Shown: positions 44,001 through 57,076, counted from the first letter of the stretch. The stretch: DNA of 64,000 bases from Triplophysa rosa (GCF_024868665.1 NC_079898.1:21530668-21594667); one strand, 5' to 3'. Numbers and translations are program-made. Notes: generated by a model not told the origin, from the sequence alone.

Positions 44001-47000
44001 TAACATCTCCTTGTTGAGCGATATCATTTCCCAGCCTCACTTTCTCCATCACGACCTCTCGCACCCCACCGCTGGTGCTGGGAAATTGTTTGCAGGCGTA
44101 CTGCTATGAACCCAGACAGTCATTCTATTCCAAGTGCTATGGGATGCACTGCAGTCAAAGAGTACAAAGAGAGACGGCGTGACAACCAGAAGAGCGTAAG
44201 AAAATATTCCCATTTTGACTCACCTTGTCCTTTTTGCCCGGCAAACAGAATGAGGTTGTTTCTCAAAGCCGAGGCATTATTGGCGAAGGTGAGCTCTAGC
44301 TGGAATTCATAAAAATGGCTCATATTGGGAACAGGAGGATAAACCATGTAAGACGAGTATCCAAATTCATCAAGTCCAGTAAACCTGGGCCGAGTTATGT
44401 TGACAACTGAAAAGAAATGTGATGCATATATAAATAAATCGAAAATGGATGTGCAATACAAAACAAGTTCATGGTAAGCTAATGCTTAAAGATCAGGTCT
44501 GAAAGGTGCAGGTTCAAATCTAGGTACAGTATGGTTACTATGCTGCTTAAACAATGTATTTAAATCCAATGAAGCTGTGTTTAGTGCACTAACTAGTAGA
44601 CAAAAAATAATGTACGTTTACTATAAGGTGAAATGATCAGCAACGGTCTAAAATGGAGCCACAAGATTCAGATTCAAAATCTTTATTGGCATGATAAAAA
44701 GTTTCTACATTGCCAGAAACTTTAACATTAAATATATTACACATAACATTACGTGTGGATTCATAAAATTATAAAAAATAAAGTTAACGAAAAGTACTTG
44801 AAATACTAATATGAAAGTTAATAAAATATAGAATCTTATAGTCTCATCATGTATTAGCTGGAACTCATAAAAATCGCTCTTTTTGGGAATATGAGAATAA
44901 GGCTCATAAAAAGCAGTGCAAAACATCAAATTATGTAAATTTGATAAGAGGTGAATTTATAAGCAGTTGTCTGAGATGGGGCCACAAGATGGTGATATTG
45001 CATCATACAATCCATTTTCTGAATCCTATAGCATTTTTTCATGTTGGGAAAATGCTGCTGATAACAGTTACTGTTGTAATTTTGTGCCGTCACTATTTAA
45101 CTCTCCAAATGTACAATGAGATATTTTCAAAAACCTAACCTGGCGCTTTAAACAAAATTATTTCAGAAACCAAAAAACTTCCTAAACTTCAATCCTTACT
45201 CCTTTTGCCATTCAACCATCACCACATTGGTCACTCCCACCACTAAAAATGTGCTATCGAAAGACTTCTCCACCCCTCATTTTGTCTTTATGAACTGTAC
45301 AGTCTGCAGAGCCTCTCAGTGGATTTCTGTGGGAACAGCACTGAAGTTCTTCTTTCTGTTTCTCCCCTTGAATTATTGATGTCTTTTGAAATTGCACGTA
45401 TATTACCTTGTCACGGTTTATTTGCACAGTGCCTAATGATGGACTCGACTCGTGTGGCTGAATGTATATTTTGAACTTTCAATGTGACATAATGGCCTAT
45501 GTGAAACTTTTTTTGTCCTTAATAGTTTTACAAAACTATTTTAAAAGCATCAGATATTCTGGGTAATCTTTGGGACTATTAACCATAGTCTAATTTATTT
45601 TATTTCCAAAGATACAATTTACATAATTCTCCAACCTATAGATATAGAGTCTTTTCATTGCCAAAGCACAGAAACAAAAGCGTTCAAAATTTTACATGTT
45701 TAAAAGCATAAATTATGTACAGTTTACATGTTAATATAAGTGCTAATAAAAAATCAATAAAATATACAGAATCCCATATAAACATTGATAGGTGCCATCA
45801 AACTACATTAAAAAACAATGACCGCTTTCAGACAGGTTTCCTGTTTTAAATGCTCCGTGTTTTAATAATGCCACAGAACCACAGTGTCCACATTTTTTGG
45901 CAAAATCAACCTATGATGACCGACTTATAGCTTTTATATTCCAAGTGAAAGCACCGCGTCAGGTTGTCTGTATTATATTGCTTCTGTTGCTGGAGGTGTC
46001 TAAAGAAACAAGTAAACACAACTTCCAACTCACTGGCAGTTTATACAGGTGACACATCATCCATTTATTTCCATTCTTTCTAGTCCAAAGCCCTTTGTTT
46101 ATGAGGTTCTTGTGATTCAATAGTGCTCTTTCAGCTGTGATTGCTGGACCTGGAGATATTTTGCCTTTCTTGATTTCAGTCTCTTACCTCACATAAACAG
46201 GGAAAAGAAACAAATAAATAAATAAACACAAAAATATGCATGCGTGCGAGCAGCTCCTCACCAAATCTGTTTGATCCTAAACGCTTCCCACAAGCATCAT
46301 AGAGGATTCTTTAATCTCCTCATGTAAAGTCACACAAATAAGTCACATGATGTTTGCGTGTTTAAAAAAAAAAAAACAGTAAGAGTAAGATATTTTAGGT
46401 ATCGATTTTAGGTTAGCATGATGTAAACAGAGGGAATCTGAACTCTAAATTCCATCTGCATGAGTACCTCAGATGACGCATTTTAGCACTTCCGGTTTCA
46501 TCGCCCCAAAGTCTACAGGTTTTTTATTTGTTTTTGGTAAATCGCCTGAAATAAGGTCGGTGGTTAACAAAACCTCTAAATATTTTCACATTTCATCTGA
46601 CATAAAACACCCCCTCGTGATTTTCACGGTTACAAAAACGGCAGTTGCTCACATGTTGCTAAAAGTGACTTTCCTTCGGGACGTCATTTTGCATATAAAT
46701 CTCACAAATAATGCAACATGGGCACAAATCTCTAAAAACGTGGATGAGGATTCATTCACGGAGTAATTACTTACCAGGGAACACGATTTTAATAAAGTTT
46801 GGAAAAGTTGTGGGAGGCTTGGTGGTGATGTTGATATTGAGCAGCTGTAGTGTAGTCTGTTTATAGCCTCATGTCAGGTTTTTACTTCTGGTGGTGATTG
46901 TATTTAGCCTTCAAAAGTAACAAATGTTGTGTTCATTTGTAAAGATGATCTTTAAAGACAAAATGTATAAACATCATCAAACTTTGTTAACACCGATCTT

Positions 47001-48505
47001 ATTTTTTGCGATCTTCCAATAGTATATGGGAAAAATGCATAGGCTTTCGGTCGAGGGAACCCGTGTGGCACTAACTTCTGGGTCGGCCTACAAAAATACG
47101 TCATCCCTGCACCACTCCATTTATATTGTTTGTCTGTATTCTTAAAGAGATAGTTCGCGTCAAAATTAAACTTCTGTCATGACTCCTCAAGTTGTTTCAA
47201 CTTCTTTGTTCTGTTGAACGCTTCTGGGACACCATTGACTACCATAGTAGGAAAAAATAAAATGGTATAGCCAAAGGTACCCCAGAATTGTTTGCTTTCC
47301 TACATTCTTAAAAATATTTCATTTTGTAAAAAAATCTAAACAAAAAAAGATACAAAAATGTTTCCTATGGTAGTCAATGAATAACCTGTCATTTTGTTTC
47401 AAACAGAGATGAGGCAAAAGTTACATACTGCAGCTTTTTTAATAATATATACGTTCTAAATGTAACGCATAATTTCAGAAAACACAAGAATCCAAATGAA
47501 TCTCGACTTATTTGAAGAAGTCCAGCACATCCAAAGTTGAGCGACTTCCCAGAGGCAAGGAGGTCTTGGCTAGTAATCAATACTGACTGATGTTATCTGC
47601 TGTTATCAGGCTTTAAATGTAAATGTCGGTCCCACTCGGTGTGACAGTGGAAGATTAGAACACTCTATTTGGCATCAGGCTCTCTGCTGTCTGGTGTAGG
47701 GACGTCTGGAAGCCTCGCCTGGCATGCCGTGCCATGCGTCCTTAAACCACACCACCCAATTAGATTACAGCAAAATAGAGGCAGTTCCTTTCCCTCTAAG
47801 AGCTATCTGTGCAAGCAGATATTTCAGTTTAGCTGACTTAACGCCGCAAAAGTAAAGCTAGGAAGAGACGTGCATTACACAGGCTGTAAAAAATACTTCA
47901 CAGATAGCGGTTCCTAACTGAAAGAACTTGGTGTGCTCATCTACCTGAAAGCACCTCTAAAGGTCAGTGCTTGTGGTAAAACCAAGCTAGCGATCTGCAG
48001 ATCTGGCTGTTCTCCTCAAAACATTCACACGTAAGCCTTCGAGCTCGGTTTCTGTTTAGCGAGTTTGTAGAGCAGTTAGCTAATTTAATTGGAAGATATT
48101 TCCTCAGCTTGCATCAGGCATCGGTTAAACAAAACTCCTGGGAAAACATCTCAATCTATCACCTGTGGGTCTAACCTCATGGAGGTGTGTGCACAGGAGA
48201 CGAGGGAAACAAACGTCAGATGTAACAATATCAAACGAAAGCCCCCTGGCCACATTGGCTTGTATGTTCTTACATCACATTTCCACGGTTACAAATCGGC
48301 ATCTAGTCACGAAACTCTTACGGGAGACCTACCGTCATCGCAGAGGAGACCCTGCCTTCCGTAGGGGCACAGGCACGCCGCCTCGAGCAGCGTTTGAGGG
48401 ACGCAGGTGGCGCCGCGCGCGCACGGGTTTCGCTCGCAGGCGGTGAACTGGCACAGCTTGCCGGAGGTAAGGGAGGGACACACACAGAACCAGTTCACCG
48501 TGTCG
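38059..48505 (-). CDS. eys: Eyes shut homolog (EYS), C-terminal part
   Basis: EYS is a secreted, photoreceptor-associated protein with EGF and laminin-G domains; human mutations cause retinitis pigmentosa. Eight 3' exons (high to low): 48505-48333, 44406-44224, 42775-42609, 42463-42319, 41039-40865, 40775-40603, 40502-40341, 39245-38059. Phases agree throughout (2,365 nt, about 787 residues, stop TAG). Order: EGF pair (CERNPCARGATC), laminin G (NLGSG, then SELYVGGY and GCIFD), two EGFs (CQNGGDC, CARGSTC), laminin G (SVSLSSGFVQFRYNLGNE), two EGFs (CLNGGYC, CQHGSLC), last laminin G (SAGGGLILWMG, YLGGFE). The 5' remainder lies beyond the right edge. Both EGF-pair exons before laminin domains are 173 nt with the same phases. 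Convergence with phf3 matches mammalian synteny. Confidence 0.92.
39317..39832. mobile_element. Tc1-like MITE with CAGCYGTGGAAAAAATT ends, eys intron
   Basis: CAGCTGCGAAAAAAAGAGAC and GTCTCTTAATTTTTTCCACGG are inverted ends. The inside has AAACAGGTCAAAATAACAG and CAGACCTCAAATACGGCAAA. This is the fullest copy of the repeat seen at 34560-34930 and 50280-50586. Non-coding. Confidence 0.65.
39999..40293. mobile_element. TTCACCCAAAA MITE copy in an eys intron
   Basis: Starts near TTAAAGGCATAGTTCACAC, contains TCATTCCAAACATGTATGAC and ACATGAGGGTGAATAAA, and ends near ATATCCCTTTATAA. It is the same family as 48695-48957. Confidence 0.65.
41040..42318. other. eys intron sequence with MITE remnants
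   Basis: Contains a diverged TTCACCC-family copy (about 41101-41310: CTACTATGGTAGTCAATGG, then ACTTGAGGGTGAGCAATG) and a TTTATTTATATAGTGCTTTT fragment (about 41508-41527) like a reversed L2 LINE tail. No further eys exon is visible. Confidence 0.45.
42776..44223. other. eys intron, no additional accepted exon
   Basis: Has CCAAT-rich DNA near 42830-42920 resembling the middle of the MITE at 11547-11745. A laminin-G-end-like frame (about 43947-44100) is present but does not fit the exon phases; see the rejected list and findings. Confidence 0.4.
44848..44907 (-). pseudogene. Decayed duplicate of an eys laminin-G exon segment
   Basis: The minus strand reads PYSHIPKKSDFYEFQLIHDE, which lines up with PPVPNMSHFYEFQLELTF in the good exon at 44224-44406. 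At the DNA level TAGCTGGAACTCATAAAAAT (near 44855) matches TAGCTGGAATTCATAAAAAT (near 44296), and similarity extends about 55-60 bp at roughly 75-80% by eye. The copy lacks a matching rest of the exon and splice sites. It is a fossil of a partial exon duplication. Confidence 0.6.
44910..48332. other. eys intron, mostly featureless
   Basis: AT-rich intron. A diverged TTCACCC-family MITE lies near 47140-47395, a poly-A tract near 46364-46376, and an open frame at 46473-46766 has no recognisable homology. No EGF or laminin-G exon is seen on the minus strand. Confidence 0.4.
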
Positions 48506-48694
48506 CTACACACAGGGAACCAAAATAAGAAAAAGAGAGATCGTTAAGACACCGATGAAATGTCCCCGTACTGCATCATTAACTTCAGTGGAGTTTGCAT
48601 AGAAGGCAAAGATTGGGAAGGAAAATGAGGGACTGGGGCGAGAACGTCAAAACAGCAGAAGAGAATACAAACGAGAAAGCAGAGCTTCCCATCT

Positions 48695-48957
48695 TTAAAG
48701 GGATAATTCACCCCAAAATGAGAATTCTTTCATTATTTACCATTTCAAACATGTATGATTTTCTTTCTACTGCAGCACACAAAAGAAGATATTTTGAAGA
48801 ATGTTGGTGGCCAAACGACACTGTATGATTGTATGGACACAAAACCACAAGACATTTCTCAAAATATCTCCTTTATGTTCTACAGATGAAAGAATCAGGA
48901 TTTGAACGACATGAGGGTGAGACAGAATTTTTATTTTTGGGTGAACTATCCCTTTAA
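48695..48957. mobile_element. Full-length TTCACCCAAAA MITE
   Basis: TTAAAGGGATAATTCACCCC and GGGTGAACTATCCCTTTAA are inverted ends of a 263-bp element. This is the best-preserved member of the family in the window. It lies in an eys intron. Confidence 0.8.
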
Positions 48958-51900
48958 CAACCCTTAAAACCGTTTAAAGTTTTTAATCGTATTTGTCAGC
49001 AAATTATTTATTCAACTATTAAATTAAACAGGCAAGTAACATGAAATACAGTAATATAACAGTAAAAGGTAATAAGTACAGAGTTAATAGACGTAATCTC
49101 ATTATATAACACGCTACCCCAACACACACCAACACGATTTCACCGTGCATGACAAATCAAACATTACTGGCTCATTCAAATAAGAGCAGACCTCTGCTTG
49201 AAGGCCATTCGCAAATCCAGTTACATTCTGCTGATGTTGATCTAGCACCGCAACCGAATGATTAGAACCGTTCAAGCTAATGCCTGACTGTCGAGGTGCA
49301 ATTTCACAAACAGGGCTTTTATAATTCCAGCCTTTATCCCCGAGCGAGGGATAGAGGGTGTGCCAGCATGATAAGCAATATTCAGACAAGAACTTCATAA
49401 GCTGCTGGAAGATGTTTTTCAAATACAGGAAGCATTGGAGGAGTTTCAAATCTATAAATTAATAATGTGTTTGGAGCCGCAGCACAGCAGTAAAAATGAA
49501 ATATTTACATTGTGTCGCTGGGATTCAGAACCCGTGCGAGTGACTGAAACACACACAAATACACCTATGTGACACCAAGATATTCTCACAACATACGGAA
49601 AAGTGTAAAATGAGAAATGTCTGTGCAAGGAGTTTACAAATCAACACATTTTACATTTATGCATTTGGGCAGACGGCGCATTCAGGCTCAAATCCTGGGG
49701 AATCAAACCTGTGAGCTCCAGGAATTAATTTATAGTTTCATATAAAATCCCTGCATATCAATACACACAAAAGAAAAACACTCCGTTACCTTCCAACTCT
49801 GTAAGAAACTAATCAACTGTTTTTTTTTACAAGAGCGTTCATTCGGTTTGCGCTCGGACGATTTGTCACTGTTTTCCCGGATAGCGGGTGGTAACGCCGC
49901 AGCAGGCTGCGAGATTATTGCCCCGCATGATGTAGAACATGCAAACACATCTGTTTTTGTGACTGATTGCCCTTCTCCATGCGTGCGAGCTCAGATTGTA
50001 CGGGGAACAATCAGGAGACGCTCTCAGGTGTCTGCTGCTGCATATGGCGAGCTGTACACAGCACACGGGTATATGATCACAGGAGATGTGTTTATCATAA
50101 TGGAAAAAAACAAAATCAAGTCTTGCAATGACATATTGAGAGTTTTGCACCTGCAAATTTTACGTGTCTGTTAGCTTTGAGGTCGTCTATATGCTAGTAG
50201 TCTACTGCTACTCTAAAGGCCCATTCACACCAAGAATACAGGTATATGAAGAGTTTGGTTCCAAAATGAGAACTTTTTTTATATAAAAAAATAACGTGAA
50301 CTTTTCCTAAAAGTTGTATTGCTTAAAAGTGAATATGAACCTGAACTTGTATTTGAGATCTGAAAAAATACAGACCTGTTATTTTGACAGGTTTCTCGAG
50401 GTTTCATTTTCTGCCAATAAATGCAAATAGAAACAATATTTTTACTTGAAATTTGGGAGGAGTATTGATAGTAGTTCACAGAATGAAACAAAAAGGATCA
50501 TTTTACATAAACACATACCTATAAATAGTAAATTCAATTTTTGAAAATAATTGTGAAATGGTCTCTTGATTTTTTCCGCAGCTGCATATACAGTAAAATT
50601 ATATAGAATTAATATACTTATATATTAATATAATATATACAGTATATATATAATATGAAATAATGTAATGTAACAAACACATTTGTGCCTAATAAAATGC
50701 TTTATAGAATTCTGCACTTGTTACCAACAGCAAGTAGCACATTATGTTTTTGCCAGGCTGTGAGGTTTTTTATTAATGAAAAAAGAAAATTCTGTTTTAT
50801 ATGCCCTGTTTATAAAAACTGCATTCATCAAATCATTTTCCATGTAAATTGCAAATAAATAAAAATTCATACCTGGCTTATAGCTTCAGAAAAATACTGT
50901 TAATATGGTTCAGCAAGGTCAGCCTCCATTCACTTACATAAAGATGCTTCTTTAAATGAACCTAGAGTATAACGTAAGACAGGAAAGAGACCAAAGCCAA
51001 GAGTGTATGTCTCTCTGGGCAGAATGAGGTGAATCAGAGGTCACCACTGCGAACTAAAGACCTTTACAAAACAGATTACAAAAACTTTTCTTTCTAATCC
51101 ACGTGATGGTCTGAAGGTCTGGTGACATAAGTCTGCAGTAAATTGGGTCAAACGGGCTCCTGACGCACACCTCTCCCGGCAGATATAATGAGCTGCCATC
51201 ACTGGCCGTTTCTGCTGCAAGGAAAGCGAGCTTCTGGAGGCAAACGTGTATGAATAATTTAACAAGGAAAGCGTTTGGCATGTCTATTTAAATAAGCGCA
51301 CAGCCAGCCAAGGTATGCATACAAAAAGAGAACCATTTCTCTGAATGCTATTTCCCTGCCCAGGACAAGTTTCAGAAAACAAGAAGCTTGTCTGAAAGCA
51401 GCATCCATGCTGGATTCATGAGGTTTCCGGTTTGCTCCTTGTGTAACCACAACAGCATAAATATAAATAGGGTCCTTACCTCATTCTTAGGGCCATTTTG
51501 TGCTTACAAAGCTGCAACGAAAACTCAAGCTAACGTAAACATTTAATAACATTCTTTGCCTGCATCTGCTGCAATTGTATTTGCATCAGGATGTCTTGCA
51601 TATCATCAATAGATTATCATGCAATGCAAGTGATGCAATACAAACATTTTAACGTTGCACACCAAAGATGCCCTTTCTACGTCAAAGATCCCAGCTGTAA
51701 ACGTGACACGAGGTTACGGCTCACAGAAGCCCCCCAAAAATGAAGAGGCCGATCCTCCAAACATGCTGTATTGCCTGTTTAGTCAGCCAAGCACTCGATT
51801 ATACACTTGGGCAGGCGTGACACACTCGGTAAAAGAGTTTAGTGCTCGGCTCGACAGCGAGGTGAATGATGTCGCTATACGCGAACGAAATGAACGGCTG

Positions 51901-54360
51901 ATGTACAGCTGTTCTCTCCTGCCCTCCGCACGCTTGGGCTGTTACCCGACGGAGGTGGGCCGAATCTGTCTGCAAGTCACAGGATTACAGCCATTATAGC
52001 CATGAATCACTGACAGAACGAAACGCTAGGACGGGGGCCTTAAAGCGGCAAACCAGGTACTCCAATAACCACATCATGTCCAAATGCGCAGCTATATACC
52101 GTTTCGGAAAGTTTAAATGTGCCGGAGAGGAAACGGATGAGGGGAGGCGAGGTAAAACATCGCTTCTAGAGCTGAAAATGGAGAGACGGCTCTGAGGAGG
52201 GAATATGTTTAAGAACCATCTGTTGAGAAATAGCGGGCATGCTAACGTCAGCTGCTTGCTGGAAGAAAACATCGCATTCGCTCACCTCAGCTAACTGGTG
52301 TTAGCATCAAGACATCATCCAGGGCTTGTAGCCTAATATGAGTATGGCTAGTTTTATTATTTTGAAGAAAATGCGTCTGTTGTATAAATGGCATGTTATT
52401 TAGTTACAGGAGTAAATAAACGTCCCTTTCAGACTGGAAAATACATGAAATACATTACGTGAAATGAAAGGCATGAGATGAAAGAACAACAGTCTATAAA
52501 TGCTACATAGAGAGGGTTAAATAAAGGACAGTCATAGTTACAGACCACTCAAACAAACAATTTATTCAACCTCATGGTCAAACATACATTACTTTCTTAT
52601 AATCTGTTATTTCCTTAAAGGGGGCATGCAGTGGTGTTTCATGCATTCTGACTTATTTACAATGTTACGTGCTGTCTTCTCATGCTTGACAGGGTCAACT
52701 TGTCAAAAAGCGAGTTGGACGTATGAAGTAGTATTTCCGTGCTCGATACACTCCCCCAGCGTTTGTATAGTTGAAAAGTTTTTTTCGAACATGAAAATCC
52801 CGGTTCGTAACAACTTTTGTTAATCCCTGTAGGCCTGCAGCTGCAGCTCGTTACTCTAAAAGATGCCGGACATGAACCACACGCGGTGAGTCATATTTCT
52901 GTGTTTTGTTGGCAATGGGTGCGCACATGCTTTAGTTTCGCTACCCCCAAACCCCCTCCGCACGCGTCGTATGTTTTCATATTGTAACTAATCGTACAGC
53001 TGTATCTGTCTTTTATAAATGGGATCGAACTAAAGACTCTACGGATATTTGAAGGGTACGATACTATTCTGTAAGGACTCAAGATTAACATGAGATATGC
53101 AGAAACTGTCGGAGTTATGGCCACTTTAAACAACGAGAGAGATCCACTTTCACACGAGTCTGGAACAATGAAGGCGAGTAAAAAAGATTTTTGGTTGAAC
53201 TATCCAATTAACACAAACGCAGAGTCTGGACTTTTTCATTCCCTCTCAATGGCTCATCACATAAAGGTCAGAGACAGGGCTAATGTACCAAGTTGAGTCT
53301 TGTGATATTTTTTCAAAAATTCTATTTTCACATATAATGAGTTCATGAGCCTTGACTGGAGCACATGAAAATGTAAAACGGTCATTGCAGAGGTGGGTTT
53401 AGAACCGAATTTAATGACTAACCACAGTGTACATGTCTGTATGTTTAAAGTGAGATATGCACTAGAACAGAGATTTCTTTAGAATTGTACATTCAACACT
53501 TAGACTGCAATAGAATCACTGTTGCTGAATTGAATTTAACAGGTTCACCAGAAGCCACAGAGCCTCTGACACCAAGATATTACACCCATTTATTTAATTT
53601 CTATTGGTAGATCAGAGCAGGTATATTTAGGGATGGCTTTTATGATTATGTAGTCAAATCTGGCAACAAGCCCTAACTTGCAGAAAATTTGTGCCCCTAC
53701 CCTGACTGTCGCTTAAAATTGAGACACACTAAGAATCGTTCTGGAATTGGATTGAGCCTTGACTTTCTAGAGGCCTAAAGATTCCCACCCCTAATCAAAA
53801 CATGTTTTTAACACAAAAAAGTAAACAACACAAAATGCTGCTTGTGGTTTAACAAAAAAACAAAACGCATTCACAAACTCTTATCCCTGCAATCAAGCTC
53901 CTGATTACTGCTATTTAAAACTCAAGTGAGCATCTCCACGGCATCTGCAAATCATTGCCAATATTTACAAACTCTGAGCTCTGTCAAAGCACTAAATTTT
54001 GTCGAAAATTGTATGCATGCCAAATATTGAAACGCAAGAGATGTTCGTGCAAGAAAGTGATTGATAAGTGTTCAGTGGTGAAATCTTCAGGTTAAAGTCA
54101 ACCTCTCAAAGATTAAATTTGATTCATCTTTTTTTTGTGCACAAGAATAACATCACCACCTAATGCAATAAAAAGCTTAAAAATGAAATATTTAAATACT
54201 GTATAATTTATTTGAATAATAAAATCAAAAATGATTTTTTTTATTCATTTATTGTCAGTTGTCCTTCTACCCTGAAAATAAAACAAGGTAAAAATGACAT
54301 ATGGCAATAGAAATCTTGAATGAAATACCTTTGGAACAGCATTATCTCAAAACATTTTAA
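48958..54360. other. Large eys intron, no exon recognised
   Basis: Holds a copy of the AAACAGGTC repeat at 50280-50586, an AT microsatellite near 50600-50670 and scattered A/T tracts. Several open frames on both strands have no family resemblance or splice support. Interpretation as eys intron assumes the gene continues to the right. Confidence 0.4.
50280..50586. repeat. AAACAGGTC/CAGCTG repeat copy
   Basis: Carries AAAATACAGACCTGTTATTT, TGCAAATAGAAACAATATTT and the terminal word GGTCTCTTGATTTTTTCCGC. This is the same family as 39317-39832, in opposite orientation. Confidence 0.65.
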
Positions 54361-54374
54361 ATGTGTAAAACCCA

Positions 54375-54600
54375 TACATTTGTCCATCTATCCATCTTCT
54401 ATACTGACTATGCTATAAAGGGTCACGGTGAGAGCTGAAGCCTATCCCATCATATCTAGGCCAAAGTCAAAGAAACACCCTGTTAAAGCAGTCAGTCCAT
54501 CATATTGTGTACAAACATTTAGACAATCACAATTTAGAGTCTCCAGTTCAGCTGACCTGCATATCTTTGGACATTAAGGGAAAATCGGAGTATCCGGAGG
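54375..54600. repeat. Common teleost dispersed repeat fragment
   Basis: Recognisable degenerate words of a widespread fish repeat: CCATCTATCCATCTTCTATA, CTGAAGCCTATCCCATCATA, TTTAGAGTCTCCAGTTCAGC and CCTGCATATCTTTGGACATT. The class is uncertain to me; it is probably derived from a retroposon. Confidence 0.55.
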
Positions 54601-54838
54601 AAATATTCTTTCCTGTAGTTCATCTGCAGAGCATGGCACTATTGTTGGACTTTAAAGGCAGTCCTGCATGTTCAAAAATTTGTACTGAGACGTTTCTCCA
54701 AAATTAAGCAGAAGTTTTATTATCAGATGTAAAAATGTAACAAAGCTTTGGGTTGCCAGTAAATCACCACTCTCTCCAACACAAGCCAACAACCAAAATA
54801 TTCAAATACACCCATATTTATAAAGTATGTGACGTCGC

Positions 54839-55595
54839 NNNNNNNNNNNNNNNNNNNNNNNNNNNNNNNNNNNNNNNNNNNNNNNNNNNNNNNNNNNNNN
54901 NNNNNNNNNNNNNNNNNNNNNNNNNNNNNNNNNNNNNNNNNNNNNNNNNNNNNNNNNNNNNNNNNNNNNNNNNNNNNNNNNNNNNNNNNNNNNNNNNNNN
55001 NNNNNNNNNNNNNNNNNNNNNNNNNNNNNNNNNNNNNNNNNNNNNNNNNNNNNNNNNNNNNNNNNNNNNNNNNNNNNNNNNNNNNNNNNNNNNNNNNNNN
55101 NNNNNNNNNNNNNNNNNNNNNNNNNNNNNNNNNNNNNNNNNNNNNNNNNNNNNNNNNNNNNNNNNNNNNNNNNNNNNNNNNNNNNNNNNNNNNNNNNNNN
55201 NNNNNNNNNNNNNNNNNNNNNNNNNNNNNNNNNNNNNNNNNNNNNNNNNNNNNNNNNNNNNNNNNNNNNNNNNNNNNNNNNNNNNNNNNNNNNNNNNNNN
55301 NNNNNNNNNNNNNNNNNNNNNNNNNNNNNNNNNNNNNNNNNNNNNNNNNNNNNNNNNNNNNNNNNNNNNNNNNNNNNNNNNNNNNNNNNNNNNNNNNNNN
55401 NNNNNNNNNNNNNNNNNNNNNNNNNNNNNNNNNNNNNNNNNNNNNNNNNNNNNNNNNNNNNNNNNNNNNNNNNNNNNNNNNNNNNNNNNNNNNNNNNNNN
55501 NNNNNNNNNNNNNNNNNNNNNNNNNNNNNNNNNNNNNNNNNNNNNNNNNNNNNNNNNNNNNNNNNNNNNNNNNNNNNNNNNNNNNNNNNNNNNNN
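54839..55595. other. Assembly gap (757 N)
   Basis: An unbroken run of N. The sequence on the right edge is in the middle of a retrotransposon integrase, so the 5' LTR, gag, protease and integrase core are probably in or left of this gap. Frames crossing it are artefacts. Confidence 0.99.
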
Positions 55596-57000
55596 GAAAC
55601 GTCAGCTCCGTATTCCCCACACCAAAACGGAACCGCAGAGAGAAGTTGGCGTACTCTTTTTGAAATGGGTAGGTGCATGATAGTTGAAAGTGCACTACCA
55701 AAGCAGCTATGGAACTACGCAGTACAAACAGCAGCAATGGTACGCAACAGGTGTTTTAACAGGCGTACAGGACAGACTCCTTATGAGTCGATGACAGACA
55801 AAAAGCCTAATGTGTCAAAAATGCAAAAGTTTGGATCTGTATGCTACACGTACAAACAGGACAAGGGAAAATTTGATTCCAGGTGTGACCAGGGTCGTTT
55901 TGTAGGTTATGACAAGAACAGCCCGGCGTATTTGGTGTATCATCCAGATACAAACAAAGTACAAAAACACAGGCTAGTGAAGTTTGTAAGCAAGGCAGCT
56001 GTGGAAAAACAGACATAGACAGGTGAGCCAGATCTAAGCGATTGCTATGGTAGTGTGAAACCCAAGACTGGTGAGATCACACAGAGTAGGAGTACAGAAA
56101 ATGCTCCAGAGCCAAGTACACATAGTGATAGTCTAGGTGAAGTAACGAGGTCTAGTGACCACAATCAAACACAACAGAGTGTGACAAGTGGTGAACCCGA
56201 GAGTAGGAGGTATCCGACTAGAGAAAGGAAAACGCCGAGTTACTTAGATGACTTCGTAACTGAAGACAGTGATAGTGATGGGATTAATATCACTGTAGAC
56301 TATTGCTGCAGAGCGGTGTGTGGCATCCCACAGACTTTTGAGGGAGCAATGAGGTCAACTAACTCAAAAGAATGGGTAAAGGCTATGGATGAGGAAATTC
56401 AGTCTCTAAACGAGAACAAAACATTTACGCCGACGACACTGCCAATAGGCAAGAAAACAGTGGGGGGTAGATGGGTTTATTCTATCAAGACTGATGTAGA
56501 TGGAAAAGATAAATACAAAGCGCGTTTTGTGGCTAAGGGTTACAATCAAAGAATGGGAATAGACTATGGGGAGACATTTTCACCCACGGCAGACCTGACA
56601 AGTGTAAGGGTGGTGCTACAGAAAGCAGCACAGGAAAATTTACTCCTGCATCAAATGGACGTGAAAACAGCATACTTGCACGCTCCCATAGACTATGAGA
56701 TCTACATTAATCCACCAGAGGGTTACCAAGAGAAAGAGGGTATAGTTTATAAGCTAGAGAAATCACTTTACGGCTTGAAACAATCTGGGCGAAATTGGAA
56801 TAATGTTTTGCATGATTGTCTAACTGTAAATGGATTCACACAGAACCCAGCCGACCACTGTGTTTATGCTAAAGAGTCAAAAGAAAGGAAGAGTGATCTT
56901 GATGTATTGTTCTACTGATAACATGATTGCTGATGTAATGACCAAACCTGTAAATAAGTTGAAACTGTATAGGTTTGCAGGTGCTCTTTTTGGAGATTGA
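55596..57000 (+). pseudogene. Ty1/copia retrotransposon pol, broken
   Basis: After the gap the plus strand reads the integrase C-terminal half (SPHQNGTAERSWRTLFEM, then GRFVGYDKNSPAYLVYHP). An in-frame TAG stop at 56016-56018 follows, and the same frame continues into copia-type reverse transcriptase (GGRWVYSIK, YKARFVAKGYNQRMGIDYGE, MDVKTAYLHAPI, KSLYGLKQSGRNW). It then stops at 56916-56918. The YVDD box and nearly all of RNase H are missing. Only the RNase H end (DNMIADVMTKPVNKLKLYRF) survives, shifted in frame, at about 56917-57000. This integrase-before-RT order defines Ty1/copia (Pseudoviridae-type) elements. The element cannot be autonomous. Confidence 0.88.
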
Positions 57001-57076
57001 TATGTGTATGACAGGGGTCCACATTCATTCTACCTTCTATTTTTTGTTTGTATTGCAACCTGAGTACAAGTGGGGG

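Noticed and set aside
43947..44100. Additional eys exon (laminin-G end)
   Set aside because: Incoming and outgoing phases do not fit neighbours that already join in frame, and the donor is weak. Kept as a finding, not as part of the gene model.
46473..46766. 97-residue open frame in an eys intron
   Set aside because: No homology recognised, no splice or promoter context, and composition like the surrounding intron.
54753..56018. 421-residue frame crossing the N run
   Set aside because: The gap is translated as X; only the part from 55596 is real sequence, and it is copia integrase.
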